A DNA stretch of 64,000 bases. It comes from Actinomycetota bacterium (GTDB taxonomy: Bacteria > Actinomycetota > AC-67). Shown piece after piece: positions 40,824 to 52,235 of this stretch. The notes below the pieces were generated by a model. That model worked only from the letters and a program-made list of their open reading frames with translations, was not told where the DNA came from and made no database searches. Every line of letters starts with the position of its first letter. Position 1 is the stretch's first letter. A program made the position numbers and the translations under genes. The stretch lies in the NCBI GenBank assembly GCA_041658565.1, contig JBAZZY010000001.1, positions 1-64,000 of the forward strand. Reading direction: 5' to 3'.

Positions 40824-41761
40824 TGATTCGACATCTCCTTTCAATCCGAGACGTCACGCCCGAGCAGGTCGAGCGCGTACTGGCAACCGCTGCAACGTTC
40901 CAGGCGGAGGGTCCGCGCATCATGCGCAAGTACCCGACGCTTCGCGGCAAGACGGTTGTCAACCTCTTCTTTGAATCCTCGACGCGAACTCGGACGTCGT
41001 TCGAACTCGCCGCGAAGCGACTTTCGGCGGACGTGATCAACTTCACTGCGTCGGGCTCCTCGGTGGACAAGGGGGAGTCGCTCAAGGACACCGCGCAGAC
41101 GATCGAGGCGATGGGGGTCGATGCCATCGTCATCCGCCACCGGTCCTCCGGCGCTCCGCACCAATTGGCTCAGTGGGTCCGCGCCAACGTGATCAACGCC
41201 GGCGACGGGACTCACGAACACCCGACGCAGGCATTGCTCGATCTCTACACGATTCGGCAGCACTTCCCGTCATTCGCCGGTTTGCGTGTAGCCATCGTCG
41301 GAGATGTCGCGCACTCACGGGTGGCTCGGTCGGACGTGTGGGGGTTGCAGATGATGGGGGCGGACGTCACGTTGGTTGGGCCCCCGACTCTGATGCCGCC
41401 GCACGTGGAATCGTGGGGAGCCGATGTCGCTACGGATCTCGACTCCGTGTTGCCCAAGGTCGACGTTGTTTATCTGCTACGAATGCAGTTGGAGCGAATG
41501 AAGGTCGGGTACGTCCCGACGCTTCGCGAGTACTCGCGACTGTGGGGCCTCGACGCCGCACGAGCCAATGCACTCAAGGAGGATGCTCTCATCATGCATC
41601 CGGGCCCGATGAATCGAGGTGTTGAGATCACTGCGGAAGCCGCGGAACTCCCGCGCGCGGTGATCACCGATCAGGTCGCCAACGGGGTCGCCGTGCGCAT
41701 GGCGCTGCTGTACCTGATGCTCGGTGGGCGCGACGCGCGCGAGGAGGTGCCGGTCGAATGA
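40823..41761 (+). CDS. pyrB: Aspartate carbamoyltransferase catalytic subunit
   Basis: 312 residues. FFESSTRTRTSFELAAKRL is the carbamoyl-phosphate loop; SGSSVDKGESLKDT is the 80s loop with Ser/Lys; RHRSSGAPH, DGTHEHPTQALLDL, GDVAHSRVARS, LRMQLERM and HPGPMNRGVEI complete the active site. No regulatory PyrI gene is present, so control is by PyrR. Starts inside the pyrR stop with GAGGAGG upstream. Confidence 0.97.
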   Translation: MIRHLLSIRDVTPEQVERVLATAATFQAEGPRIMRKYPTLRGKTVVNLFFESSTRTRTSFELAAKRLSADVINFTASGSSVDKGESLKDTAQTIEAMGVDAIVIRHRSSGAPHQLAQWVRANVINAGDGTHEHPTQALLDLYTIRQHFPSFAGLRVAIVGDVAHSRVARSDVWGLQMMGADVTLVGPPTLMPPHVESWGADVATDLDSVLPKVDVVYLLRMQLERMKVGYVPTLREYSRLWGLDAARANALKEDALIMHPGPMNRGVEITAEAAELPRAVITDQVANGVAVRMALLYLMLGGRDAREEVPVE

Positions 41762-43068
41762 GCGAACACTCGTACCTTCTTCGCGGCGGTCGCTTGATCG
41801 ATCCTGCTTCCGGGCGCGACGAGCGTTGCGACGTGCTCGTCTCCGGGGGCGTCGTTGCTTCTGTTGGCGCTGAGATCGCCCCCGACGGTGCGGAGATCAT
41901 CGAGTGTGGCGGACTTGTCGTCGCTCCCGGGTTCGTCGATTTGCACACTCACTTGCGTGAGCCGGGTCGAGAGGACGCCGAGACGGTGGCGACGGGTACG
42001 CGTGCGGCGGCGCGCGGCGGATATACGGCGGTTTGCCCGATGGCCAACACCGATCCCGTTGCGGATTCGGCGGCGATCGTCGAGCAGGTTCAGGCGCTCG
42101 GCCGCGCGGCGGGACTCGCGGATGTGTTCCCTGTCGGAGCGATCACGGTGGGTCTGGCGGGCGAGAGGCTCGCAGAGATGGGGGAGATGGCTGCCTCGCG
42201 CGCGCGGGTGAACTTCTTCTCCGACGACGGCAAGTGCGTCCAGGACGCGGGGCTCATGCGGCGCGCCCTGGAGTACGCGCGGACGTTCGACGCCGTGGTC
42301 GCAAACCACGCGGAGGAAGGCAATCTCGCAGCCGGCGGGCATATGAATGAAGGCGGGATTGCATCGGCGCTCGGGATACGGGGGATTCCGGCCGAGGCGG
42401 AAGAAGTGATCGTGGCGCGAGACATCATGCTGGCTCGCCTGACAGGCGCGCGCCTTCACGTGCCGCATGTCTCGACGGCGGGGTCGGTGGCACTCGTGCG
42501 CTCCGCGAAGGAGCGGGGCATCCGAGTCACCGCCGAGGTGACGCCACACCATCTTTCGCTGACGGATGAGTTGCTGGTTGGGTACGACCCGGTCTTCAAG
42601 GTTGCCCCGCCGCTACGCGGGCGCGAGGACGTCGAGGCGCTGCGTGCTGCGCTGATCGACGGGACGCTCGACTGCGTTGCGACGGATCATGCTCCACACC
42701 CCCAGGACGACAAGGAACGCGAGTTCGATCAGGCTCCATGCGGGATGCTGAATCTCGAAACGGCGCTGTCGGTGATGCTGACCGACTTGCCCGGCCTGTC
42801 GCTGACACGCCTGATCGAGGTCATGAGCACGCGGCCGGCGCGGATTCGCTCCCTGACCGGGCACGGAGGCCCGGTGGTGCCCGGGGCGCCGGCGCACCTG
42901 GTCGTGTTTGATCCGGCCGCCGAGTGGACGGTGGTTCCGAGAGAACTTGCATCGAAATCTCGCAACACCCCTTTCGCAGGGCGTACGTTGCGCGGCAAGG
43001 TAGTTCACACGCTGTTTGGGGGACGGTTCACCGTCCGGGAAGGGAGAGACGCAGATGGGCAAGGGTGA
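41758..43068 (+). CDS. pyrC: Dihydroorotase (type I)
   Basis: 436 residues. Zinc ligands in FVDLHTHLREPG, NFFSDDGKCVQDAG, NHAEEG, HVPHVST and ATDHAPHP; TPHHLSL and NTPFAGRTLRGKVVHTLFGGRFTVR are typical type I blocks. Cyclises carbamoyl aspartate to dihydroorotate. ATGA overlap with pyrB; a 37-residue gene starts within its last codons. Confidence 0.96.
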   Translation: MSEHSYLLRGGRLIDPASGRDERCDVLVSGGVVASVGAEIAPDGAEIIECGGLVVAPGFVDLHTHLREPGREDAETVATGTRAAARGGYTAVCPMANTDPVADSAAIVEQVQALGRAAGLADVFPVGAITVGLAGERLAEMGEMAASRARVNFFSDDGKCVQDAGLMRRALEYARTFDAVVANHAEEGNLAAGGHMNEGGIASALGIRGIPAEAEEVIVARDIMLARLTGARLHVPHVSTAGSVALVRSAKERGIRVTAEVTPHHLSLTDELLVGYDPVFKVAPPLRGREDVEALRAALIDGTLDCVATDHAPHPQDDKEREFDQAPCGMLNLETALSVMLTDLPGLSLTRLIEVMSTRPARIRSLTGHGGPVVPGAPAHLVVFDPAAEWTVVPRELASKSRNTPFAGRTLRGKVVHTLFGGRFTVREGRDADGQG

Positions 43069-43168
43069 TCGCAAGCCGGTTCGCTGGGCCAAGGATCGGG
43101 AGCGCAAGAAGCAGGAGCGTTTGAAGCGGCGCGCCGAGGCGAAGGGCAAGGAGCGCAAGGGCAAGTGA
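43055..43168 (+). CDS. 37-residue highly basic peptide
   Basis: ATG 43055 has GGGAAGGGAGAG upstream at ideal spacing and overlaps the pyrC stop by 14 bases. The product MGKGDRKPVRWAKDRERKKQ continues with a further Lys/Arg-rich helix and ends KGK; about half the residues are Lys or Arg. Such composition suggests RNA or ribosome binding, like small ribosomal proteins, but I recognise no family. It is too short for most gene-finding cut-offs, so it may be missed in related genomes. Confidence 0.6.
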   Translation: MGKGDRKPVRWAKDRERKKQERLKRRAEAKGKERKGK

Positions 43169-43204
43169 GTCGGCGTCCAATCAACGTTGCGACGGGGTGC
43201 TCGA

Positions 43205-44338
43205 GTGCGGGATGAAGCGATCTTGGTGCTGGAGGACGGCGCGGTCTTCCGTGGCCGAGTCTTTGGCGCGCGCGGGGAGTCCTTCGGTGAGGTCGTGTTC
43301 AACACGGGAATGGCGGGATACCAAGAGATCCTGACGGATCCCAGCTATCACCGTCAGATCGTGACCATGACCTACCCGCATATCGGGAACTACGGCGTGA
43401 ATCGTGAGGATGTCGAGTCGTCACGGGTTCGCGTGGCTGGGTTCGTCGTTCGGGAGGCGGTCAAGGCTTACTCGAACTACCGGGCGATGGGTTCGCTGCA
43501 GGAGTACCTTGCGGACTCCGGGGTGGTCGGCATCGACGGCATCGACACCCGGCGGCTCACGCGTCACATCCGGTCGGTCGGCGCAATGCGAGGAGCGGTG
43601 TCGACCGTGGATCTCGACGTGGAGTCGCTGCGGCAGCGAGTTCTTGCCTCGCCGGGGATGGCGGGAGCCAATCTTGTGGATGCGGTGACGACTTCCGAAC
43701 CGTACCGAGCCGCCGAGCGCGTCGGTGCCGATGTCTCGGGAGATCGAATCTACAGGGTGGCCGCGTACGACTTTGGGATCAAATACAACATCTTGCGCTC
43801 GCTCGCGGCTCACGGGTGCGACGTCACGGTCTTCCCGGCCTCGACGCCGGCGGCCGATCTGATCGGCGGTGGTTATGACGGAGTATTCCTGAGCAACGGA
43901 CCGGGCGACCCGGCGGCCGTGCCCACCGCAGTCCGGAACATTCGAGAGATCGTGGGACGCGTGCCGGTCTTCGGTATCTGTCTGGGACATCAACTGCTGT
44001 CGCTCGCGTTGGGGGCGACGACCTACAAGCTGAAGTTCGGTCACCGCGGCGTCAACCAGCCGGTCCGTCGAGAGCGGGACGGCCGCGTGGAGATCACGAG
44101 TCACAACCACGGGTTCACGGTCGATCCGAGTTCATGGGACACCGATGCGGCCGGACATGCACAGACTCTGTCCGGCGCGGCGGAGGTGTCACACGTCAAT
44201 CTCAATGATCAGACCTGCGAAGGAATCCGCTGTCTGGATGTGCCGGCGTTCGGAGTCCAGTACCACCCGGAGGCCGCGCCCGGACCTCATGATGCGGCGT
44301 ATCTGTTCCGGGACTTCGTGCGGTTGATGGAGGCGTGA
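43205..44338 (+). CDS. carA: Carbamoyl-phosphate synthase small subunit
   Basis: 377 residues from GTG 43205 (TTG 43187 would add six). ILVLEDGAVFRGRVFGARGESFGEVVFNTGMAGYQEILTDPSY is the family start; class I glutaminase triad: Cys in VFGICLGHQLL, His and Glu in FGVQYHPEA. Supplies ammonia from glutamine to CarB. Followed by an extra gene before carB. Confidence 0.96.
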   Translation: MRDEAILVLEDGAVFRGRVFGARGESFGEVVFNTGMAGYQEILTDPSYHRQIVTMTYPHIGNYGVNREDVESSRVRVAGFVVREAVKAYSNYRAMGSLQEYLADSGVVGIDGIDTRRLTRHIRSVGAMRGAVSTVDLDVESLRQRVLASPGMAGANLVDAVTTSEPYRAAERVGADVSGDRIYRVAAYDFGIKYNILRSLAAHGCDVTVFPASTPAADLIGGGYDGVFLSNGPGDPAAVPTAVRNIREIVGRVPVFGICLGHQLLSLALGATTYKLKFGHRGVNQPVRRERDGRVEITSHNHGFTVDPSSWDTDAAGHAQTLSGAAEVSHVNLNDQTCEGIRCLDVPAFGVQYHPEAAPGPHDAAYLFRDFVRLMEA

Positions 44339-44721
44339 TGCCGGCGAAGAAGTCGAGTGGCGACTCCAGTGGCCGGACTTCCGGCGTGCGAACCCTGGGG
44401 CGTGAGGGGCGCGCGGTGAAGCCGACTCCAGCCGCCGGAGCAAGGGCTTCCAAGGCTCTTGCCGCACAGGCGCGCGCGACTCTGCGGGGGGAGTTCGAGC
44501 ACGTCCTGGAGATGAAAGACACGTTGCAGATTGAGATGGCTTTGGGGCGCGAAGCGAAAGGACGCAAGCCCCGGCGACCCGAGGAGAAGTTGCGCAGTTT
44601 GATTGCATCTCTTGAAGGAATGAACAAGTTCGCTCTGCAGATGGGGTTGATCACGCCGGCCGAATCGCGCGAGATGTATGCGGACGCAATGAAGCGGGGA
44701 CTTTACGAGGGGTGGCGCTGA
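44338..44721 (+). CDS. Unknown basic protein encoded between carA and carB
   Basis: 127 residues from ATG 44338, which shares one base with the carA stop (GTG 44335 is also possible). Residues 1-40 are Lys/Ser/Gly-rich and look disordered (PAKKSSGDSSGRTSG). Residues about 45-127 are helical and charged (QARATLRGEFEHVLEMKDTL, EEKLRSLIASLEGMNKFALQMGLI, ESREMYADAMKRGLYEG). No family recognised. Its stop is directly followed by GTG of carB, so it is translated within the pathway operon. Confidence 0.7.
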   Translation: MPAKKSSGDSSGRTSGVRTLGREGRAVKPTPAAGARASKALAAQARATLRGEFEHVLEMKDTLQIEMALGREAKGRKPRRPEEKLRSLIASLEGMNKFALQMGLITPAESREMYADAMKRGLYEGWR

Positions 44722-47948
<3,227 letters not shown>

Positions 47949-47952
<4 letters not shown>

Positions 47953-48731
47953 CGCCGGTGCTGGTCCAGGCGCAGGTCGTGCGTGCGCACCCCGTGGGGT
48001 CCTACCACCTGCTCGCACTGCGCGCACCGGAGGTCGCCGCGGCCGCGGTGCCCGGGCAGTTCGTGAGCATCGCCCCTCCGCCGAGTGCCGCGAGCATCCT
48101 GCGGCGGCCGTTCTCGGTGTACGCGACGTCCGGCCCCGAAGTATCGATCGTGTTCGACGCGGTCGGGCCCACAACCGGTTGGCTCGCCCGGCGCGCGCCG
48201 GGCGACGTTGTGGACCTAGAAGGCCCGCTTGGTCACGGATTCGATTTGCCGGAGGGGCACGGCGACGACGTCCTGGTCGGCGGTGGGTACGGAACGGCTG
48301 CTCTGTCGATGCTGGGAACCGTGCTGCGCCAGCGCGGACGTCGTGTGCGTGCGGTCATCGGGGCCCGCACGTCTGCGCGCCTCCTGGACGACCCGGTATT
48401 GCGCGCCGTCACCGAATCGGTAGAGGTCACGACTGAGGACGGTTCCGCGGGACGCAGGGGTCGCGTGACTGATGTCTTGGGGGACCTCATCTCCGGGGGC
48501 AATTCCGGCACGGTGTTTGCCTGCGGACCGATGGGTATGTTGCGCGCCGTCGCGACGGAGGCGCGGGATTCCGGCGTTCCGTGTCAGATCGCGGTCGAAG
48601 AATTCATGGCGTGCGGGATTGGGGTGTGTTGGACGTGTGTCGTTCCCGTCCGCGCAGACGAGGGGGTCCGTCACGCGCGCGGCTGCTCCGAGGGTCCGGT
48701 CTTCGACGCGGAGAGGGTGGTGTGGCAGTGA
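47949..48731 (+). CDS. pyrK: Dihydroorotate dehydrogenase electron-transfer subunit
   Basis: 260 residues. FAD domain with ILRRPFSVYATSG (RPFS motif), NAD-binding GGGYGTAALSMLG and FACGPMGML, and a C-terminal 2Fe-2S site CMACGIGVCWTC-type with a fourth Cys in RGCSEG. It re-oxidises PyrD and reduces NAD, making this a class 1B enzyme rather than the quinone-linked class 2 enzyme of mycobacteria. Overlaps carB and pyrD by four bases. Confidence 0.93.
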
Positions 48732-49672
48732 GCCTGGAGACTCGGGCATCAACTCCGGACCTTTCGGTGCGCATTGGGAGCTTGCGTTTGCTCAGTCCGG
48801 TCCTGACTGCCTCAGGGTGTTTTGGGTCCGGTAAGGAGATGTCCGGCTTCACTGATTTGCACGCACTCGGAGCAGTCGTGTGCAAGACCGTGACGCCGGA
48901 GCCGCGCGCCGGGATTTCGCCGCCGCGCGCCGCCGAGACGCCGAGCGGAATGCTGAATGCGATCGGCCTGCAGAACCCGGGAGTTCGATCACTGCGCGAC
49001 AACGACCTCGCCTGGCTTCACGAGCGAGACGTTCCTGCGATTGCCAGCATCGGTGGCCATAGCGTTGATGACTACGTTCGCTGCGCGGAGGTCCTGCGAG
49101 GGACTCCCGGTTTGGTTGCCATCGAGTTGAACTTGAGTTGCCCGAACCTCGGTGATCGCGGCTTCATGTTCGGGCTTGCAGCCGAGCGCACGTCTGAGGT
49201 CGTTCGGGCCGTCCGAGGTGCGGTCGAGGTGCCGCTGCTGTGCAAGCTCTCTCCGGACGTCACTAGTCTGGTAGAGATCGCGTCCGCGGCAGTCGAGGCC
49301 GGCGCCGACGGGCTCAGCCTGATCAACACCACGCTTGGAATGGCGATCGACGTTGACTCTTTCACTCCCAAACTTTCCACGGGGACCGGTGGCTTGTCGG
49401 GCCCCGCGATCCGGCCGATCGCCGTGCGCTGCGTGTGGCAGGTCCACCGCGCTTTGCCCGAAGTGCCCATCGTGGGCATGGGTGGCATCGCTACCGCGCG
49501 CGATGCGATTGAGTTCTTCTTGGCGGGTGCGACTGCGGTAGCGATCGGAACGGCGAACTTCTCCGATCCGCGCGTTACCCAACGTGTTGCCGACGGCATT
49601 GCAGAATTCTGCAAGGAGCGTGGAATCGAGCGGTTGGGAGACATCAGGGGGAAGGTGAACGCGCAGCAGTGA
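48728..49672 (+). CDS. pyrD: Dihydroorotate dehydrogenase, class 1B catalytic subunit
   Basis: 314 residues from GTG 48728 (overlapping the pyrK stop; GTG 48722 is also possible). FMN barrel: VLTASGCFGSGKEM, VCKTVTPEPR, GMLNAIGLQNPG, ELNLSCPNLGDRG with the catalytic-base Cys, LLCKLSPDV, LINTTLGMAIDV, TGGLSGPAIRPIAVR, IVGMGGIATARDAIEFFLAGATAVAIGTA. Works with PyrK. Confidence 0.95.
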   Translation: MSLETRASTPDLSVRIGSLRLLSPVLTASGCFGSGKEMSGFTDLHALGAVVCKTVTPEPRAGISPPRAAETPSGMLNAIGLQNPGVRSLRDNDLAWLHERDVPAIASIGGHSVDDYVRCAEVLRGTPGLVAIELNLSCPNLGDRGFMFGLAAERTSEVVRAVRGAVEVPLLCKLSPDVTSLVEIASAAVEAGADGLSLINTTLGMAIDVDSFTPKLSTGTGGLSGPAIRPIAVRCVWQVHRALPEVPIVGMGGIATARDAIEFFLAGATAVAIGTANFSDPRVTQRVADGIAEFCKERGIERLGDIRGKVNAQQ

Positions 49673-50334
49673 ATCCGATCATCATTGCGCTGGATGTGCC
49701 GACGGTGGAAGAGGCTGCGGCACTTGCTGAAACCATTGGGGACGCGGCCGGCGCGTTCAAGGTGGGGCTGGAGCTGTATTCAGCCGAAGGACCGCATGCG
49801 GTCGCAGCGGCGGGCGGTCGCCCGGTGTTCCTCGATCTGAAACTTCACGACATCCCTACGACCGTTGCGCGCGCCGTCCGCGCGCTCGCGCCGCACCGTG
49901 TCGACCTTCTCACGGTCCACGCCCTGGGAGGCCGGGCCATGTTGGAAGCGGCAAGCGACGCGAAGTCCGACGAGAAGATCCTGGCCGTGACGATTCTGAC
50001 GCACTTGGATGACGCGGCGTTGCGGGAGGTCGGTCTCCCGCCGGTTGCTGAGGCCGTTCCCTTGCTTGCGAAGCTTGCTGCAGATGCCGGCTGTGACGGG
50101 GTCGTTTGCGCGCCGACGGATCTTGTCGCAGTCCGTGCAGCGTGTCCTTCACCGTTCTTGATCGTGACCCCGGGAGTGCGACCTGCGGGGTCCGACCGCG
50201 ACGAGCAAGTGCGTGCACTCACGCCGCGGGAGGCGGTCAATGCCGGGGCAGACCGGCTTGTGATCGGCCGACCGGTGACTCGCGCGCGAGATCCGCGTGC
50301 GGCGGCAATGACAATCCTGGAGGGTCTGCGATGA
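49669..50334 (+). CDS. pyrF: Orotidine 5'-phosphate decarboxylase
   Basis: 221 residues. IALDVPTVEEA, FKVGLELYSAEG, VFLDLKLHDIPTTVARA (catalytic Lys-Asp set), VTILTHLDDAAL, CAPTDL, VTPGVRPAG and NAGADRLVIGRPVTRARDP. This is the short DLKxHDIPNT class, not the longer mycobacterial type. GTG start overlaps pyrD stop; ATGA overlap with pyrE. Confidence 0.95.
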   Translation: MNPIIIALDVPTVEEAAALAETIGDAAGAFKVGLELYSAEGPHAVAAAGGRPVFLDLKLHDIPTTVARAVRALAPHRVDLLTVHALGGRAMLEAASDAKSDEKILAVTILTHLDDAALREVGLPPVAEAVPLLAKLAADAGCDGVVCAPTDLVAVRAACPSPFLIVTPGVRPAGSDRDEQVRALTPREAVNAGADRLVIGRPVTRARDPRAAAMTILEGLR

Positions 50335-50912
50335 ATCAAGCAGAGGTGCGCGACATCTTTGAACGGTACGACGTCTTGCAGGCCGGGCACTTTCGGTTGT
50401 CGAGCGGACGGCACAGCGATACGTACCTCCAGTGTCAACACGTGCTCGGACACCCGCGCCTGGCCGCGTCTCTGGGGGAGGCGATCGCGCACAGATTCGG
50501 GGAGGGATCCTTCAACGTGGTGCTATCGCCGGCGCTTGGAGGGATCCTGATCGGCAACGCGGTGGCATATGCCGCGAACGTGCGCTTCGTATTCGCCGAG
50601 CGCGTCGAGGGCGAAATGAAATTGCGACGCGGACAGAGCCTCGGCCGGACCGACCGGGCACTGGTTGTCGAAGACGTGATCACGACCGGCGGTTCGGCGG
50701 CCGAAGTCATCGCCCTTGCGGAAGCAGCTCAGGCCGCCGTCGCGGGTGTCGGGTCGCTGGTCGATCGGAGTTCCACCACGCCGGCATTCCACCTCGCGGC
50801 CTTGCTTCGCGTGGAGGCCGCGAACTACGCGGAGTCGGAGTGTCCGATGTGCGCGCGTGGGGAGGCGCTGAGCAGCCCTGGGAGCCGTCACCGGACATCT
50901 GAGGGTTCATGA
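50331..50912 (+). CDS. pyrE: Orotate phosphoribosyltransferase
   Basis: 193 residues. HFRLSSGRHSDTYLQCQHVL, VLSPALGGILIGNAVAYA, FAERVEGEMKLRRGQSL and the PRPP loop ALVVEDVITTGGSAAEVI are typical of the long-loop bacterial/archaeal OPRTase group. Last gene of the UMP operon; the C-terminal 20 residues are polar and variable. Confidence 0.94.
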   Translation: MNQAEVRDIFERYDVLQAGHFRLSSGRHSDTYLQCQHVLGHPRLAASLGEAIAHRFGEGSFNVVLSPALGGILIGNAVAYAANVRFVFAERVEGEMKLRRGQSLGRTDRALVVEDVITTGGSAAEVIALAEAAQAAVAGVGSLVDRSSTTPAFHLAALLRVEAANYAESECPMCARGEALSSPGSRHRTSEGS

Positions 50913-50954
50913 CTCGGGTCCCTCTTTGGGGCGCCCTCTGACCTGCGGAAATGC

Positions 50955-50982
50955 TTGCTTCGTCGGATGTGCGTGGTACACT
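50955..50982 (+). promoter_or_regulatory. Promoter of mihF
   Basis: TTGCTT (50955-50960), 16 bases, TACACT (50977-50982). A leader of about 30 bases with AAGGAGG ribosome site follows before ATG 51019. One of the few clear -35/-10 pairs in the core region. Confidence 0.6.
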
Positions 50983-51018
50983 CCGCGCGTTTATCAGTCG
51001 GTGTGAAGGAGGAGACAG

Positions 51019-51333
51019 ATGCCGCTTCCTACCTTGACGGAGGAGCAGCGCAGGGCGGCGCTCGAGAAGGCGGCGGAAGCGCGCCGTGCGCGCGCCGAAC
51101 TCAAGCAGCAGCTCAAGGCCGGAACGCTAACGTTGTCTCAGATCCTGTCGCAGCCGACCGACAACACTGTCGGGAAGATGAAGGTTTCGGCCGTGCTTGA
51201 GGCGTTGCCGGGCGTGGGCAAGGTTCGCGCGAAGAAGATCATGGAGAAGCTGGACGTTTCGACCTCGCGTCGAGTCCGTGGCCTCGGAGAAAAGCAGAAG
51301 CTGGCCCTTCTCCAGGAGTTCGGCGAGAAGTAG
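51019..51333 (+). CDS. mihF: Actinobacterial integration host factor mIHF
   Basis: 104 residues. MPLPTLTEEQRRAALEKAAEARRARAELKQQLK followed by the H2TH/HhH-like LEALPGVGKVRAKKIMEKLDVSTSRRVRGLGEKQKLALL is diagnostic. Nucleoid protein that bends DNA, essential in mycobacteria. Next to gmk and rpoZ as in other actinobacteria. Confidence 0.95.
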   Translation: MPLPTLTEEQRRAALEKAAEARRARAELKQQLKAGTLTLSQILSQPTDNTVGKMKVSAVLEALPGVGKVRAKKIMEKLDVSTSRRVRGLGEKQKLALLQEFGEK

Positions 51334-51892
51334 ACGGTCGGCCATCGCTGGACTTGTCGTAGTCTCGGGTCCCTCGGGTGCCGGAAAGACGTCGGTGGTT
51401 GCGGCGGCGTTGCGGCGGCGGCCGGAATTCGCCCTTTCTGTTTCAGCTACGACGCGACCGGCCCGCGACGGAGAGGTCGAAGGCGTTCATTACAGGTTCT
51501 TGACTCTCGAGGAGTTCGTGCGCGCCGAAGACGCCGGCGAGTTTCTCGAGACGGCGTGGGTTCACGGGGCCCGCTACGGAACGCCGCGGGATCCCGTGGA
51601 GTCCTCGCTCGGTGCCGGAAAGACCGTCGTGCTGGAGATTGACGTCCAGGGAGCGATGGCCGTGCGCGCGGCGATGCCTGCCGCGGTGCTTGTCTTTATC
51701 GAGCCGCCCACTCCGGAGGTCCTGCGGGTCCGCCTTCAGGGGCGGGCGACCGAGGAGGCCGAGGTCGTAGAGCGGCGGCTCCGCAATGCTGCCTCGGAGA
51801 TGTCCGCCGCCTCGGAGTTCGACTTCCGGATCGTGAACGACGATCTTGAGGATGCCATCGAGCGGCTGATCCGTATACTGGAGGCAACATAA
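51278..51892 (+). CDS. gmk: Guanylate kinase (start codon uncertain)
   Basis: Catalytic part is complete: Walker A VVSGPSGAGKTSVVAAAL, SVSATTRPARDGEVEGVHYRFL (GMP site), FLETAWVHGARYGTP, VVLEIDVQGA, VLVFIEPPTPEVLRVRLQGRATE. Phosphorylates GMP to GDP. The family starts about 7 residues before the P-loop, but no ATG, GTG or TTG is near there. GTG 51278 lies 56 bases inside mihF and would add an unusual Arg/Ser-rich tail; ATC 51344 would give the normal length but is a non-canonical start. I give the GTG as a working start. Confidence 0.85.
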   Translation: MASEKSRSWPFSRSSARSRRSAIAGLVVVSGPSGAGKTSVVAAALRRRPEFALSVSATTRPARDGEVEGVHYRFLTLEEFVRAEDAGEFLETAWVHGARYGTPRDPVESSLGAGKTVVLEIDVQGAMAVRAAMPAAVLVFIEPPTPEVLRVRLQGRATEEAEVVERRLRNAASEMSAASEFDFRIVNDDLEDAIERLIRILEAT

Positions 51893-51914
51893 CGCCTTCG
51901 CGGAGCGGGTCCGG

Positions 51915-51939
51915 CCCGCCGGGGAGGCGGGATAGTTTT
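51915..51939 (+). terminator. Weak terminator-like hairpin after gmk
   Basis: CCCGCC-GGGGA-GGCGGG forms six pairs and is followed by ATAGTTTT. Located between gmk and rpoZ. Confidence 0.45.
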
Positions 51940-51986
51940 GCGACCGGGGATGGCCGGCGCCCCCGAAGTCAGTGGTAGGAGACGAC

Positions 51987-52235
51987 ATGAGCTTGATCCA
52001 ACCGAAGATCGACGACCTGCTCGAACAGGTGGACTCGAAGTACACCTTGGTCGTGATGGCCGCGAAGCGCGCGCGTCAGATCAACTCCTACTACACGCAA
52101 CTCGGCGAGGGCATCGGCGATTTCGTTCCGCCGCTCGTGCCGTCCGACCCGGGCCGTAAGCCGCTCTCGATCGCTCTGGAGGAGATCGGGCAGAGCAAGA
52201 TCGCCTATGAGCGCATCATCGAAGGGTGGAAGTGA
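51987..52235 (+). CDS. rpoZ: RNA polymerase omega subunit
   Basis: 82 residues from ATG 51987 with GGTAGGAG upstream. PKIDDLLEQVDSKYTLVVMAAKRARQINSYYTQLGEG and KPLSIALEEIGQSKIAYERI are conserved. Helps assemble RNA polymerase. GTGA overlap with coaBC. Confidence 0.95.
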   Translation: MSLIQPKIDDLLEQVDSKYTLVVMAAKRARQINSYYTQLGEGIGDFVPPLVPSDPGRKPLSIALEEIGQSKIAYERIIEGWK

